DNA of 64,000 nt from Curtobacterium sp. MCSS17_015 (GCF_003234265.2 NZ_CP126256.1:2108001-2172000); one strand, 5' to 3'. Shown: positions 54,411 to 62,304, counted from the first letter of the stretch. Notes: generated from the letters alone by a model not told the origin. Translations and numbers: made by a program.

Positions 54411-54772
54411 CCGCTCCCCCTTCTTCCGACCCGCGCGCCACACGGATGGCGCTGGTCGGCGCGCTCGGAAACGGCTCTGCGGAGCACGCCCCCGCCGCAA
54501 CAGAACCTTGAGAACTCAACAGCGTGGCAACAAAGCAAGGCGAGACGTACACGGCACCCGTCGCTGGGCAACCCGTCGTCCCGCACCAAGCATTACGGAC
54601 CGAGAGCTACCCCGCGAGGGGTCAACACGGCCGCCCAGCGTGCGGTCAGGAACGGCTCGGTTCACGCCCGTCCCCAGGAGCAGGCACGCCTGCGGGGTCA
54701 GACCGAGATCGGCACTCGGAACGGGCACACGACGCACGTCGTCATCTTCCCCTCTGACACGAAGGAGCACCG
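54411..54772 (+). promoter_or_regulatory. 362-bp non-coding early region with rrn-like TTGAGAACTCAA element
   Basis: No credible gene. At 54506-54526 the sequence CCTTGAGAACTCAACAGCG resembles the conserved element flanking actinobacterial rRNA operons; TTGAGAACTCAA (54508-54519) is itself an inverted repeat. The remainder shows Arg/Pro-rich frames without a ribosome-binding site. It could be an untranslated leader with an RNA element acting on the early genes. Confidence 0.4.
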
Positions 54773-54862
54773 ATGCACCGCACCCGCATCACCAACTGGC
54801 TCGTCCCCATCGGCATCGTCAGCGTCTGGTTCGCCGCGATGCTCCTGCCGTCCGGGCTGTGA
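54773..54862 (+). CDS. 29-residue predicted single-span membrane protein
   Basis: ATG at 54773 with GAAGGAG 6 nt upstream. The peptide reads MHRTRITNWLVPIGIVSVW and continues FAAMLLPSGL: two basic residues then one membrane helix. Its stop overlaps the next GTG (GTGA). The ribosome-binding site, coupling and hydrophobicity support expression. Role unknown. Confidence 0.6.
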   Translation: MHRTRITNWLVPIGIVSVWFAAMLLPSGL

Positions 54863-55014
54863 GCGACGAGCCCAGCGACGACCTCGCCCCCCGTGGCTGG
54901 CGGAACTACACCCGCAGCAAACGGGCCCGCGAACTCCGCCGCGATCTCGCGCAAGCCGACGAAGACCTCGAGGTCAACGACTGGTACCTCGACCCCGACC
55001 AACCCACCACATGA
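54859..55014 (+). CDS. 51-residue phage protein of unknown function
   Basis: Starts with GTG in a 4-bp overlap with the small membrane protein. Charged and helical: SDDLAPRGWRNYTRSKRARE then LRRDLAQADEDLEVNDWYLD. No recognised domain. Translation depends on coupling because there is no separate ribosome-binding site. Confidence 0.55.
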   Translation: MSDEPSDDLAPRGWRNYTRSKRARELRRDLAQADEDLEVNDWYLDPDQPTT

Positions 55015-55015
55015 C

Positions 55016-55045
55016 GAAGGCCCGGCGCTGGAACGCCGGGCCTTC
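55016..55045 (+). terminator. hairpin before the next early gene
   Basis: Perfect 12-bp stem GAAGGCCCGGCG (55016-55027) with 55034-55045, loop CTGGAA, starting right after the stop. Without a U-tract it may be an attenuator. Confidence 0.55.
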
Positions 55046-55065
55046 ACTCCCGAAGGAAAATCACA

Positions 55066-55467
55066 ATGACTTCCAGCAGTGTCTCACACCCCTCTGACAT
55101 CGATGCCGCTGTCCTCCGCGAGTTCGGAACCGACACCGTTGACGTCAACCTGACGTACGTCGACCAGGTCCGCGTCGGAGGCAAGGTGCAGCCGATCGAA
55201 CCGGGCACACAGTTCAAGCTCTCGACTCGTCGTGACAACGTCATGCCGACGAGGGTGTACGCCGACGCTCCAGAGCGCATGGCGCACCTCGACGACAAGG
55301 CCCCGGGCTACCTCTGGGGCGGCGACGACCCCGACGAGCCCGGCAACCCCCTCGGATTCGAGTTCGTGTTCCTCGGCATGTACGAGTACGTCAACGCAGT
55401 GGTCGACCAGCGAACCCTCGAGGTCAGCGTCCGTTTCCGTCGCGTAGCCGAGGCGGTGGCCGCATGA
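55066..55467 (+). CDS. hypothetical early phage protein, 133 residues
   Basis: ATG at 55066 with AAGGAAA upstream. Mostly beta-rich (VDVNLTYVDQVRVGGKVQPI, FEFVFLGMYEYVNAVVD) with no recognised domain, membrane segment or signal. Overlaps the next gene by ATGA. It belongs to the co-directional early operon between excisionase and replication genes. Confidence 0.65.
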   Translation: MTSSSVSHPSDIDAAVLREFGTDTVDVNLTYVDQVRVGGKVQPIEPGTQFKLSTRRDNVMPTRVYADAPERMAHLDDKAPGYLWGGDDPDEPGNPLGFEFVFLGMYEYVNAVVDQRTLEVSVRFRRVAEAVAA

Positions 55468-55949
55468 AGACCGCACCCGCCGGCACCGGCCGCCACCTCA
55501 AGGCCCTCCGCGAGCAGAGCGGCGTCTCCCAGCCCCTCGTCGCCGCCATGGCCGGCACGTCGACCGCATACCTGGCGAAGGTCGAGGACGGCCTGTTCGA
55601 CCCGACCCGGAGCTACGTCGGCAAGGTCACCGAGGCGGTCTGCCGGCTGATGAAGGACCCGCCGCGTCCCTGCGCTGTCCTCGGCTGCGACAACACCCGA
55701 CACATCGACGGCATGGACGGCCGTACCGGCACTCCTGGCCTTCACCACGCCGACGAGAAGCGCGGCAACGGCTGGATCGTCTCAGTCGAGCGCGTCGACG
55801 ACCAGGACGACGAATGGTCGGTGTACGCGGAAGTGTCGGACGACATGGCGCTCGCCGCCGCGGACTTCCTCGCTTTCACCGCCGCGTACCAGGAGGCGAG
55901 CGCGTACGCAGCGGTCCTCAACCGGAAGCCCACGACGGTGACGACGTGA
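55464..55949 (+). CDS. HTH-domain early phage protein, 161 residues
   Basis: Residues about 8-55 are an XRE-like HTH (LKALREQSGVSQPLVAAMAG, STAYLAKVEDG). CAVLGCDNTRHID follows with two cysteines, then a C-terminal part rich in Asp/Ala with WIVSVERVDDQDDEWSVYAE that looks like a helix-beta layer. Possibly a transcription regulator of early genes. Overlaps both neighbours by 4 bp (ATGA, GTGA). Confidence 0.65.
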   Translation: MKTAPAGTGRHLKALREQSGVSQPLVAAMAGTSTAYLAKVEDGLFDPTRSYVGKVTEAVCRLMKDPPRPCAVLGCDNTRHIDGMDGRTGTPGLHHADEKRGNGWIVSVERVDDQDDEWSVYAEVSDDMALAAADFLAFTAAYQEASAYAAVLNRKPTTVTT

Positions 55950-56212
55950 CTGCGGCGAGCGCCGCCGTCAGCACGACGGCACCGCTGCCTGTCACATCAG
56001 AGCAGTTCGAGGACGATTCGCCCGTCGTCGTCGTCGACCTCACCCCTCTTCGCGGTTCGCTCCACGGTGACGGCTTCGGCTGCGACGGCCACACCCTCAC
56101 CCTCAGCCCGGACGCCGCTGATGCGCTCGGCGCGTCCCTCACCGCGAAGGCCGCCGCGATCCGGCAGGGCCTCCCCCTCGACATCACCTACACGGACGGA
56201 GACGAATCGTGA
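55946..56212 (+). CDS. hypothetical early phage protein, 88 residues
   Basis: GTG at 55946 overlaps the previous stop. PVVVVDLTPLRGSLHGDGF and HTLTLSPDAADALGASLTA suggest a small beta-hairpin plus helix. No recognised family. Overlaps the next GTG by 4 bp. Confidence 0.6.
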   Translation: MTAASAAVSTTAPLPVTSEQFEDDSPVVVVDLTPLRGSLHGDGFGCDGHTLTLSPDAADALGASLTAKAAAIRQGLPLDITYTDGDES

Positions 56213-56712
56213 CCAACTTGACGCACCACCTCGCAGTCAGCGGCACTCTCTCCGCCGCTGCACGGGAGGCCTTGAACGACCACCTGTCGGCCCCCTGCGC
56301 CGTGTTCGACATCCTCGAACAGGACAGCGGCACTTGGACACCCGAGGACGCTGAGGCAGCTGCGCGGGAGCTCGAGCGGCACGGGTATGGCACCGTGCAC
56401 GACGGGCACTTCCTGTTCGCCATCGCCCTGCGCGAGCCCCCTCAGTTGCCGACTGACCACCTCGACGAGCTCGTGCCGGCGCTCGCCCTGGTCGACCGCG
56501 TCTTCGACGAGGTTATGCAGCAGCGCACCGAGGCGACGCCGAACCCGACCAACGCGCTCGGCGTCTCGTTCCCGATCCTCATGCAGCTGCAGAACGTGCT
56601 CCGGCTGGCCGTCTACGGGCAGCAGGGCAAGCTCACGCACGCTGACATGGTGGCGCAACTGCCCGACGTCGCGACCATGCTCGCCCGAGCGATCCGAGCC
56701 GAGGTGAGCTGA
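56209..56712 (+). CDS. hypothetical early phage protein, 167 residues
   Basis: GTG at 56209 overlapped with the previous stop. Largely helical: SGTLSAAAREALNDHLSAPC, WTPEDAEAAARELERHGYGT, and a hydrophobic helix ILMQLQNVLRLAVYGQQGK. No recognised domain. It is coupled to the replication initiator gene by an ATGA overlap, so a role in replication control is possible but unproven. Confidence 0.62.
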   Translation: MTNLTHHLAVSGTLSAAAREALNDHLSAPCAVFDILEQDSGTWTPEDAEAAARELERHGYGTVHDGHFLFAIALREPPQLPTDHLDELVPALALVDRVFDEVMQQRTEATPNPTNALGVSFPILMQLQNVLRLAVYGQQGKLTHADMVAQLPDVATMLARAIRAEVS

Positions 56713-57548
56713 TGGGGATCCGACGCTCAAGCCTCAGCTTCGAGGGACGCTATGTGCAGGTCCCGAACGACTGGGCCCGCGACAACCGGCTTTCCCGGCG
56801 AGCGAAGGGGATGCTCCTCGAGCTGATGTCGCACCGCGTGGGCTGGCACATCACCATCGCCGCGCTGCAGCGAACAGGCCCGGAAGGGCGAGACGCGATC
56901 CGCACCGTCGTGAACGAGTTGTCCGCGTTCGGGTACCTCCGTCGGGTGCAGAACAGAGGCGACGGGGGCCGGTTCAACGAGGTCGAGTACGAGCTCAGCG
57001 AACCGCTCACCGCTGACGGAAAACCCGACATCGGTGGATTCGCCGGTGACGGTTCATCCGACGACGGTTCACCCGTCGTCGGTGAATCCGACACTAAAGA
57101 AGACCATCTACCAGAACACCATCTGGAAGAAGACGATCAACAAGAAGTTCTCTTGCTCGCTCCTCCGGAGACGAGCGTGATCGAGTCTCTTGCTGACGCC
57201 TTCGAGCGGTTCTACAAGGTCTACCCACGGAAGGTCGGCCGCCTCAAAGCCCAAGCCGCGTTCTTCCATGCCGTGAAGGGCGGGACGCCTGCGCACACGC
57301 TCATCGAGGCCGCTCGTCGGTTCGCGAACGATCCGAATCTGCCTGCCAACAAGCAGTTCATCGCGCACCCGGCGTCCTGGCTCAACCAGGGCCGTTGGGA
57401 TGACGAACCACTGCCGAACCGTGCGCAGACACCCACTAAGCAACCGGCCTACGTCGCGAACCTCGACGTCGTCCGTCAATTCGAACAGGAGGAACAGCGT
57501 GAACAAGACCGAAGTCTCGAAGCTGCTCACGGTCGCCTCGGCAATTGA
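56712..57548 (+). CDS. phage replication initiator, winged-helix protein
   Basis: 278 residues. N-terminal winged helix of the replisome-organiser type: YVQVPNDWARDNRLSRRAKG, then LLELMSHRVGW and GREAI-like RDAIRTVVNELSAFGYL RR. A poorly structured acidic linker (about 100-150; more A/T-rich DNA) precedes a C-terminal domain with FERFYKVYPRKVGRLKAQAA and WLNQGRW, typical of phage DnaD/helicase-loader-like initiators. Probably recognises the origin and loads the primase-helicase encoded downstream. Confidence 0.72.
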   Translation: MGIRRSSLSFEGRYVQVPNDWARDNRLSRRAKGMLLELMSHRVGWHITIAALQRTGPEGRDAIRTVVNELSAFGYLRRVQNRGDGGRFNEVEYELSEPLTADGKPDIGGFAGDGSSDDGSPVVGESDTKEDHLPEHHLEEDDQQEVLLLAPPETSVIESLADAFERFYKVYPRKVGRLKAQAAFFHAVKGGTPAHTLIEAARRFANDPNLPANKQFIAHPASWLNQGRWDDEPLPNRAQTPTKQPAYVANLDVVRQFEQEEQREQDRSLEAAHGRLGN

Positions 57549-57846
57549 TCACCGCAGCATCACGCCGGAGATCGTGAACGCGTGGCACGCCATCGTCGGC
57601 GATATCCCATTCGACGAGGCGCAGACGGCACTCATCGCACACCGCCGCACGAAACCGGGCGTCTACTTCGAGCCCGGGCACATCATCGAGCAGCGGAAGC
57701 TCCGCGTGGCTCGCGAGCGGGAGGTCCGGGGCCCGCACCCGCCTCCCCCGCCCGGTCAGCGGTGGGCCGTCGACGCGATCGAGAACGACCCCGAGTACGG
57801 CGAGCCGGGCGGAGTGGGGGTGGTTCCGTTTGGCAACGCGACGTGA
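57499..57846 (+). CDS. small phage protein in the replication module, 115 residues
   Basis: GTG at 57499 inside the end of the initiator gene, with AGGAGGAA upstream. KTEVSKLLTVASAIDHRSIT then VNAWHAIVGDIPFDEAQTAL, with a Pro-rich tail (HPPPPPGQRW), resembles the helical partner found beside such initiators in actinophages. Likely supports helicase loading; no direct proof. Confidence 0.62.
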   Translation: MNKTEVSKLLTVASAIDHRSITPEIVNAWHAIVGDIPFDEAQTALIAHRRTKPGVYFEPGHIIEQRKLRVAREREVRGPHPPPPPGQRWAVDAIENDPEYGEPGGVGVVPFGNAT

Positions 57847-57997
57847 GCTGCGCCGTCAGCGGGACGACGCGTTGATGCGAGCCGAGCACGCCGAGCGGGA
57901 AGCTGCCCGGCTGCACGAGCTGAACATCGCGATCACGGAGCCGCTGACGTTCGAGGAGTACGGGCAGATTGGGCGGAGCGCCGATGGGCAGGGCTAG
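57830..57997 (+). CDS. 55-residue coiled-coil phage protein
   Basis: TTG start at 57830 (GGGGGTGG nearby); ATG 57875 is an alternative. The sequence is a charged helix (RRQRDDALMRAEHAEREAAR) ending EPLTFEEYGQIGRSADGQG. It overlaps both neighbours in different frames, as do other genes in this operon, and uses codons consistently. Its function is unknown. Confidence 0.5.
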   Translation: MATRRELRRQRDDALMRAEHAEREAARLHELNIAITEPLTFEEYGQIGRSADGQG

Positions 57998-59522
57998 CTT
58001 CGACCGCGTCATCGACGCGTTCACGAACCAAGGGCTGCGCGTCTACCAGAAGGGAAACGACTCCGCCGAAGCGCAAGCGCCCGGCCACTCCGGACGGGAC
58101 CGGTCGGTGTCGATCCAGTCGATCGAGGGCAGCACCCTCGTCTACTCCTTCTCCGACCCCATCACCGACGTACTCGCCGCCCTGAACCTGACCATGCAGG
58201 ACTTGTTCGACGAGCCCCGCAAGGGCATGGACTACAGGTACCAGGGCGGGCGGGTGGTGCACCGGTCGCCCGACAAGCGGTTCTTCCAGTCGGGGAACAA
58301 GGAAGACCGGTCCCTGTACCGCATCGAACGGGTCAACGGCGACGTCTCCGTGGTCTACGTCGCCGAGGGTGAGAAGGACGTCCTCGCGCTCGAGAAGCTC
58401 GGACTCGTCGCCGTCTGCAACCCAGGCGGAGCCGGCAAGTTCGGGCTCTACGACCTGGAACCGTTGCACGGCAAAACGGTCCGTGTCGTGCGCGACATGG
58501 ACGAGCCGGGGCTGCGGCACGCGCTGCAAGTCCGTGACCTGCTCGCAGGCAAAGCGGCCTCAGTTGAACTGCTGCAGCCCCACGTCGGCAAGGACCCCGC
58601 TGAACACATCGCTGCAGGCTTCGGCTGGGGCGACTTCGAGCCGATGGTCCTTCCCGAAGAGCAAGCGGCACCGGCACCGGTCGACGAGAACTTCGAACGC
58701 CTCGTCGCGCAGAAGATCGAGATGCTCGAGGTCAACGACGAAGTTCAGCGCCGCCGTGCATCTGTCGGCGCTGCGATCCTCGAACCGAAGTACCTCGCCG
58801 ACATCCTCAACATCGCGGACACGCAGGACTGGCTCATCCCCGGCCTCCTCGAACGACGCGACCGGCTCATCCTCACCGGCGGTGAGGGGTCCGGGAAGTC
58901 GTACTTCAGCCGTCAGCTCGCCATCGCCGCGGCCGCCGGCGTGCACCCGTTCCATAACCAGCAAACCGCGCCCATCCGCGTCCTCGCCATCGACGCGGAG
59001 AACAGCGAGGTCCAGTGGGCACGCAACGCCCGCTACGTCACGAACATGGCGCGCCAGTACGGCACCGACGACCCCGGCAAGCAGGTCCTCGTGTCCGCCG
59101 GCACGCGTCTCGACCTCACCCGGCAAGCGGACCTCGACCAGGTCCACAAGCTCATGGACAGCCACAAACCCGACCTGGTGTACATCGGGCCGCTCTACAA
59201 GCTGCTGGCGAAAGCCATCAACTCCGACGACGACGCAGCCCCGCTCATCGTCGCCCTCGACGGGCTCCGGGAACGCGGCGTCGCGCTCGTCATGGAAGCG
59301 CACGCCGGCCACGGCAAGTCCCTCGGCGGCGAGCGCGACCTCCGCCCCCGCGGGTCATCTGCACTCCTCGGCTGGCCCGAGTTCGGACTCGGCCTCCGCC
59401 CGATCGAAGACGACGACTCCATGGTCGCCGTCGTCCGTTGGCGCGGCGACCGCGACGAACGGCACTGGCCGAAACACCTCCGCCGAGGGAGCCCGGGCGA
59501 AATGCCCTGGATGCCCGCCTGA
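57984..59522 (+). CDS. phage primase-helicase (toprim plus RecA-like ATPase)
   Basis: 512 residues. The toprim domain has E128 in VAEGEKDVLAL and D171-x-D173 in RDMDEPG. The RecA-like helicase domain has Walker A at 299-306 (GGEGSGKSYFSR) and Walker B-like DLVYIGPLYKL, then EAHAGHGKS. The N-terminal 100 residues contain no full zinc-finger motif (no Cys4). Likely synthesises primers and unwinds DNA at the phage origin. ATG at 57984 is preferred because CGGAG lies upstream and the family begins there. Confidence 0.85.
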   Translation: MGRASFDRVIDAFTNQGLRVYQKGNDSAEAQAPGHSGRDRSVSIQSIEGSTLVYSFSDPITDVLAALNLTMQDLFDEPRKGMDYRYQGGRVVHRSPDKRFFQSGNKEDRSLYRIERVNGDVSVVYVAEGEKDVLALEKLGLVAVCNPGGAGKFGLYDLEPLHGKTVRVVRDMDEPGLRHALQVRDLLAGKAASVELLQPHVGKDPAEHIAAGFGWGDFEPMVLPEEQAAPAPVDENFERLVAQKIEMLEVNDEVQRRRASVGAAILEPKYLADILNIADTQDWLIPGLLERRDRLILTGGEGSGKSYFSRQLAIAAAAGVHPFHNQQTAPIRVLAIDAENSEVQWARNARYVTNMARQYGTDDPGKQVLVSAGTRLDLTRQADLDQVHKLMDSHKPDLVYIGPLYKLLAKAINSDDDAAPLIVALDGLRERGVALVMEAHAGHGKSLGGERDLRPRGSSALLGWPEFGLGLRPIEDDDSMVAVVRWRGDRDERHWPKHLRRGSPGEMPWMPA

Positions 59523-59565
59523 CCCAGCCCACCGAGACCACCGAGACCACCATGAAGGAGCCAAC

Positions 59566-60366
59566 GTGACGGACACCACCACAAAGTACGAGAACGCGCG
59601 CGATGCGCTGCGACAGGCCCCGGACCTGATCGAGCACATGGTCGCCCTCATCCCGATCAAGACGAAACCGGGCGCGGACGACACGGTCCGGTCGAAGCGA
59701 GTCGAACCACCGCTGCCGTTCAACGAAGGGGCGTTCAGCGATGCGAACGAGCTTTACGGGCGCATCGTGCACTGGGCACTGTTCTGGGGCAACGCACTTA
59801 AGGTGCAATCCCCTGGACCGGCGAAACAGGCGTGGCGTACTCGTGCCGGCAGCGTCGTCGGGTTGCCTCTCGGCAGCGAGCCCCACCAGGCTCGCTACGA
59901 CGTCTCGATCATGTCTCGGTGGCTGCTCATCCACCTCGACGAGATCTTCCGCCGTCAGCCCGACGACGTTGCTTACTTCACGACCGAGCTCAACGAGATC
60001 CACCAGGCGGCGGCTCGCTACCCGGTGAACGCAACACCGCACTGGTCGAACCTCAGCTGCCGTGTCGGTGGGTGCGGCGGCCGGGTGGCGCTGTACCCGT
60101 TCACCAAGGTGAAGACCTGGACCGAGAAGGGCAGGCAGGTGTTCCTCCCGCCCGAGGGCGCACGCGTCCTCTGCGTCGAGTGCTCGGACCAGTGGACGCA
60201 GGCTGAATACAGCGACGAGATCGAGCGCCGGCTGCTCGCGGTGAAGGAGCAGCAGAAGGCCGACCGGGTGCAGGCAAGGCTCGCGAAGAAGTACGCGACC
60301 CCCTCAGTGCTTCCGAAGTTCCTCGGCACCGTTGCCGGGAAGGTACGCCACCCCAAGCCGGAGTGA
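59566..60366 (+). CDS. zinc-ribbon phage protein, 266 residues
   Basis: GTG at 59566 with AAGGAG upstream. A helical N-terminal two-thirds (DAREAL-like ARDALRQAPDLIEHMVALIP; ELYGRIVHWALFWGNALKV) precedes a putative zinc ribbon from C165, C170, C203 and C206 (LSCRVGGCGG, VLCVECSD). A basic C-terminal tail ends VRHPKPE. Likely DNA- or RNA-associated; possibly a replication or late-gene regulator. No named family recognised. Confidence 0.65.
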   Translation: MTDTTTKYENARDALRQAPDLIEHMVALIPIKTKPGADDTVRSKRVEPPLPFNEGAFSDANELYGRIVHWALFWGNALKVQSPGPAKQAWRTRAGSVVGLPLGSEPHQARYDVSIMSRWLLIHLDEIFRRQPDDVAYFTTELNEIHQAAARYPVNATPHWSNLSCRVGGCGGRVALYPFTKVKTWTEKGRQVFLPPEGARVLCVECSDQWTQAEYSDEIERRLLAVKEQQKADRVQARLAKKYATPSVLPKFLGTVAGKVRHPKPE

Positions 60367-60379
60367 CACGCGGTCCGAC

Positions 60380-60411
60380 TTGACAAACGCAGGCCCCGTT
60401 GGCGCTATGCT
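60380..60411 (+). promoter_or_regulatory. TTGACA promoter directly before a hairpin
   Basis: TTGACA (60380-60385) and TATGCT (60406-60411), spacer 20 bp (18 if GCTATG is the -10). The next plus-strand element is a hairpin at 60424, so a short RNA or a regulated late transcript is possible. Confidence 0.4.
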
Positions 60412-60423
60412 GTCCGTGACACC

Positions 60424-60457
60424 GCATGCCCGCCAGGGAAATCCCGGGCGGGCATGC
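60424..60457. terminator. hairpin between early/late regions
   Basis: GCATGCCCGCC (60424-60434) pairs with 60447-60457, with inner GGGA/TCCC pairing. It lies after the promoter on the plus strand and after the stop of the minus-strand gene, so it could terminate either. Confidence 0.65.
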
Positions 60458-60477
60458 TGCGTTAGTGCGCGTCAGAA

Positions 60478-60657
60478 CTACTTCTTGATGACGACCGCGC
60501 CCGGCTGGGTCCCACCCGAGACGTAGCGGTAGGCCAGCGCGAGGTCTTGGATCTGCTGAGTCGGCCACCCGTCCTCGATTGCCTTATCGATCTGGGCCAA
60601 GAGCCTGATCTCGGTGTCGTAAGCCTTCGCCTGAACCTTGAAGCCATCAGCAGCCAT
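60478..60657 (-). CDS. 59-residue phage protein of unknown function
   Basis: Minus-strand gene among plus-strand phage genes. ATG at 60657 with AAAGGCG upstream. The peptide is helical: MAADGFKVQAKAYDTEIRLL, then AQIDKAIEDGWPTQQ and YRYVSGGTQPGAVVIKK. No recognised domain. Opposite orientation and small size suggest an accessory (moron-like) gene. Confidence 0.55.
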   Translation of the reverse strand: MAADGFKVQAKAYDTEIRLLAQIDKAIEDGWPTQQIQDLALAYRYVSGGTQPGAVVIKK

Positions 60658-60727
60658 GAGTAACGCCTTTCGTTAGAGGGATGTGCCGCATCATCTCCTC
60701 CACCGCCGACATCTCGTCGGCCACCTC

Positions 60728-60799
60728 GCGCCCCTAGCTCAGCGGAAGAGCACGCGGTTTCTACCCGCACGGTCGGCAGTTCGAATCTGCCGGGGCGCT
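60728..60799 (+). tRNA. tRNA-Arg(TCT)
   Basis: Acceptor GCGCCCC (60728-60734) pairs with GGGGCGC (60792-60798), discriminator T. D stem GCTC/GAGC, T arm GGCAG-TTCGAAT-CTGCC. The anticodon loop is TTTCTAC, anticodon TCT, with one C-A mismatch at the first anticodon-stem pair. It reads AGA (and AGG), codons rare in this host but more used by phage genes. No CCA is encoded. Confidence 0.85.
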
Positions 60800-61165
60800 C
60801 TACCGGGACATCCAGAGTTCGATCGCGACCTCGTCGAAGGGCGTGTCCAGCGGGATACCCGTCTGCAGCTGAATCCACTGGGGCACGATCTGGCCGTTGT
60901 AGAACGTGATGCCGTCTGCTCCCCCTCGCCGTTCTCCTCGCGAGTTGAACGTCACCTTCATCTGGAAACCGACAGAGCCGGCGGGTTCGTAGATCTCGAC
61001 CCCCGCCGGATCCAACATCAGATCGAACCCGAGGACGCCGCCTGGCGTTTCGCCCTCCACAGTTGCTTGTTTGACAGCGATCACCTGCGGTCCGTCATCG
61101 GCCCACGTCATCTGAACGGGGAAGGAGGATCCGTCGAGGGCTTTCCCAACCAACGTCTTGTTCAC
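60800..61165 (-). CDS. hypothetical prophage protein, 121 residues
   Basis: Minus strand, starting next to the tRNA end. GTG at 61165 is chosen because the fold seems to begin at KTLVGKALDGSSFPVQ; another GTG at 61210 is possible. The protein is beta-rich (MTWADDGPQVIAVKQATVEG, GFQMKVTFNSRG, GITFYNGQIVPQW). No recognised domain, signal or membrane helix. Part of the minus-strand accessory set. Confidence 0.6.
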   Translation of the reverse strand: MNKTLVGKALDGSSFPVQMTWADDGPQVIAVKQATVEGETPGGVLGFDLMLDPAGVEIYEPAGSVGFQMKVTFNSRGERRGGADGITFYNGQIVPQWIQLQTGIPLDTPFDEVAIELWMSR

Positions 61166-61384
61166 GTCACCAACAGTAAACGCCTTCTTCTTCGGCCCGC
61201 AGACACGCACCTCATCGTCCTGCTGCGTGGAGCTCGGGGATCCCCTTCTGTCGACGTGACGTGGTTCGGGTCACGGCACGGCGAGGACCCTTCTGGCCGC
61301 CGAGCCAGAGGAGATGCGCCGCGCGGTCCTCACCACCGCACAGTGGTTGCCCCTCTGCCTCACCCTGATTGCCAGGACGATCAC

Positions 61385-61885
61385 CTAAGCGCCATGCGCG
61401 TTGAGCGCTCCGATCGCGACGAACGTACCGCCAACGATCCCGATCACGATCGAGACAATGGACGTGATCGAACGAGTTCGGTCGGACTCATCGATACCCC
61501 ACGCATCGAGAATGACCAAAACGCTTTGAGCCACGACCGACAGCACCACGAGAACTGCCCCGATGACGTCCGCGAAGACGCGGAATGGACTCCCCGCATC
61601 CTTGGTGTAGACAAAGTGCGCCGCAGCGATAGCGAGTGCGAGGGCCACCGGAACGATTCCAACGATGGCCCACCACGCCTTGGGCGGCTTGCGGTGGTCA
61701 CCACCTGGCTCGGCGTTGACTGCGACAGTGGCCAAACTCGACTCGACGTTGGTCACTACTTGGGATAACTCCGCAACATCAGCCCCCAGCACGTCGAGCC
61801 GCTCTGATAGTTGCCTCTTGCTCACAAACTTCCGCACAGCTCGCCCTCTCGACCAAGCAACTGAGTTCGTAAGGAGCAAGAGCAT
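61385..61885 (-). CDS. prophage membrane protein with N-terminal coiled coil
   Basis: 166 residues from ATG at 61885 (GTGAGGCGC upstream). Residues 1-60 are helical with a heptad-like SKRQLSERLDVLGADVAELS. Then three or four hydrophobic segments: AIVGIVPVALALAIAAAHFV, VFADVIGAVLVVLSVVAQSV and ITSIVSIVIGIVGGTFVAIG. No known domain. A membrane protein on the minus strand of a prophage is a candidate superinfection-exclusion or defence component; no evidence beyond position. The 219 bp upstream on its right (61886-62025 and around) hold nothing evident. Confidence 0.62.
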   Translation of the reverse strand: MLLLLTNSVAWSRGRAVRKFVSKRQLSERLDVLGADVAELSQVVTNVESSLATVAVNAEPGGDHRKPPKAWWAIVGIVPVALALAIAAAHFVYTKDAGSPFRVFADVIGAVLVVLSVVAQSVLVILDAWGIDESDRTRSITSIVSIVIGIVGGTFVAIGALNAHGA

Positions 61886-62025
61886 GCGCCTCACAAGACG
61901 CGTCGAAACGATCGTCGAGGTCGCCACCAAGCGTGAGCGTCTCCTCCGGGCTTGATGCATGCCCTGGCGTACCAGCGCCCACCCCGTGAACACCTCACCA
62001 ACACGCACACGCCCCGGGAGCCCGC

Positions 62026-62304
62026 ATGAGCACGCCGCGCAACGGTCACGGGCACCGTGCCTACCGCCGTGCGCAGGCCGCACTGAAGCGACGCACCGCA
62101 GCCGAGAACCTGCACTGCTGGTGGTGCGGCGAACAGATTGACATCACACTCCCCGCCGGACACCGTGACGCCTTCACCGCTGACCACCCCGACGCTCTCG
62201 CCAACGGCGGCCGCCTCGCCGGCCAGGAGCTCCAGCCGATGCATCGCCACTGCAACGCGAGCAAGGGCGACAGCGCGGCCGTCGACATCTGGCCCGCGTC
62301 CTGA
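62026..62304 (+). CDS. HNH endonuclease of the packaging region
   Basis: 92 residues. CWWCG (C31, C34) is the first zinc pair, then FTADHPDALANGGRL with the catalytic D-H at 53-54, and PMHRHCNASKGD with H73/H75 and C76. Such genes sit just before terminase in cos-type actinophages and help packaging. ATG at 62026. Confidence 0.82.
   Translation: MSTPRNGHGHRAYRRAQAALKRRTAAENLHCWWCGEQIDITLPAGHRDAFTADHPDALANGGRLAGQELQPMHRHCNASKGDSAAVDIWPAS

Noticed and set aside
61211..61384. A short plus-strand frame (24 residues, hydrophobic) between two minus-strand phage genes
   Set aside because: Ribosome-binding site is too close to the ATG and there is no conservation evidence.
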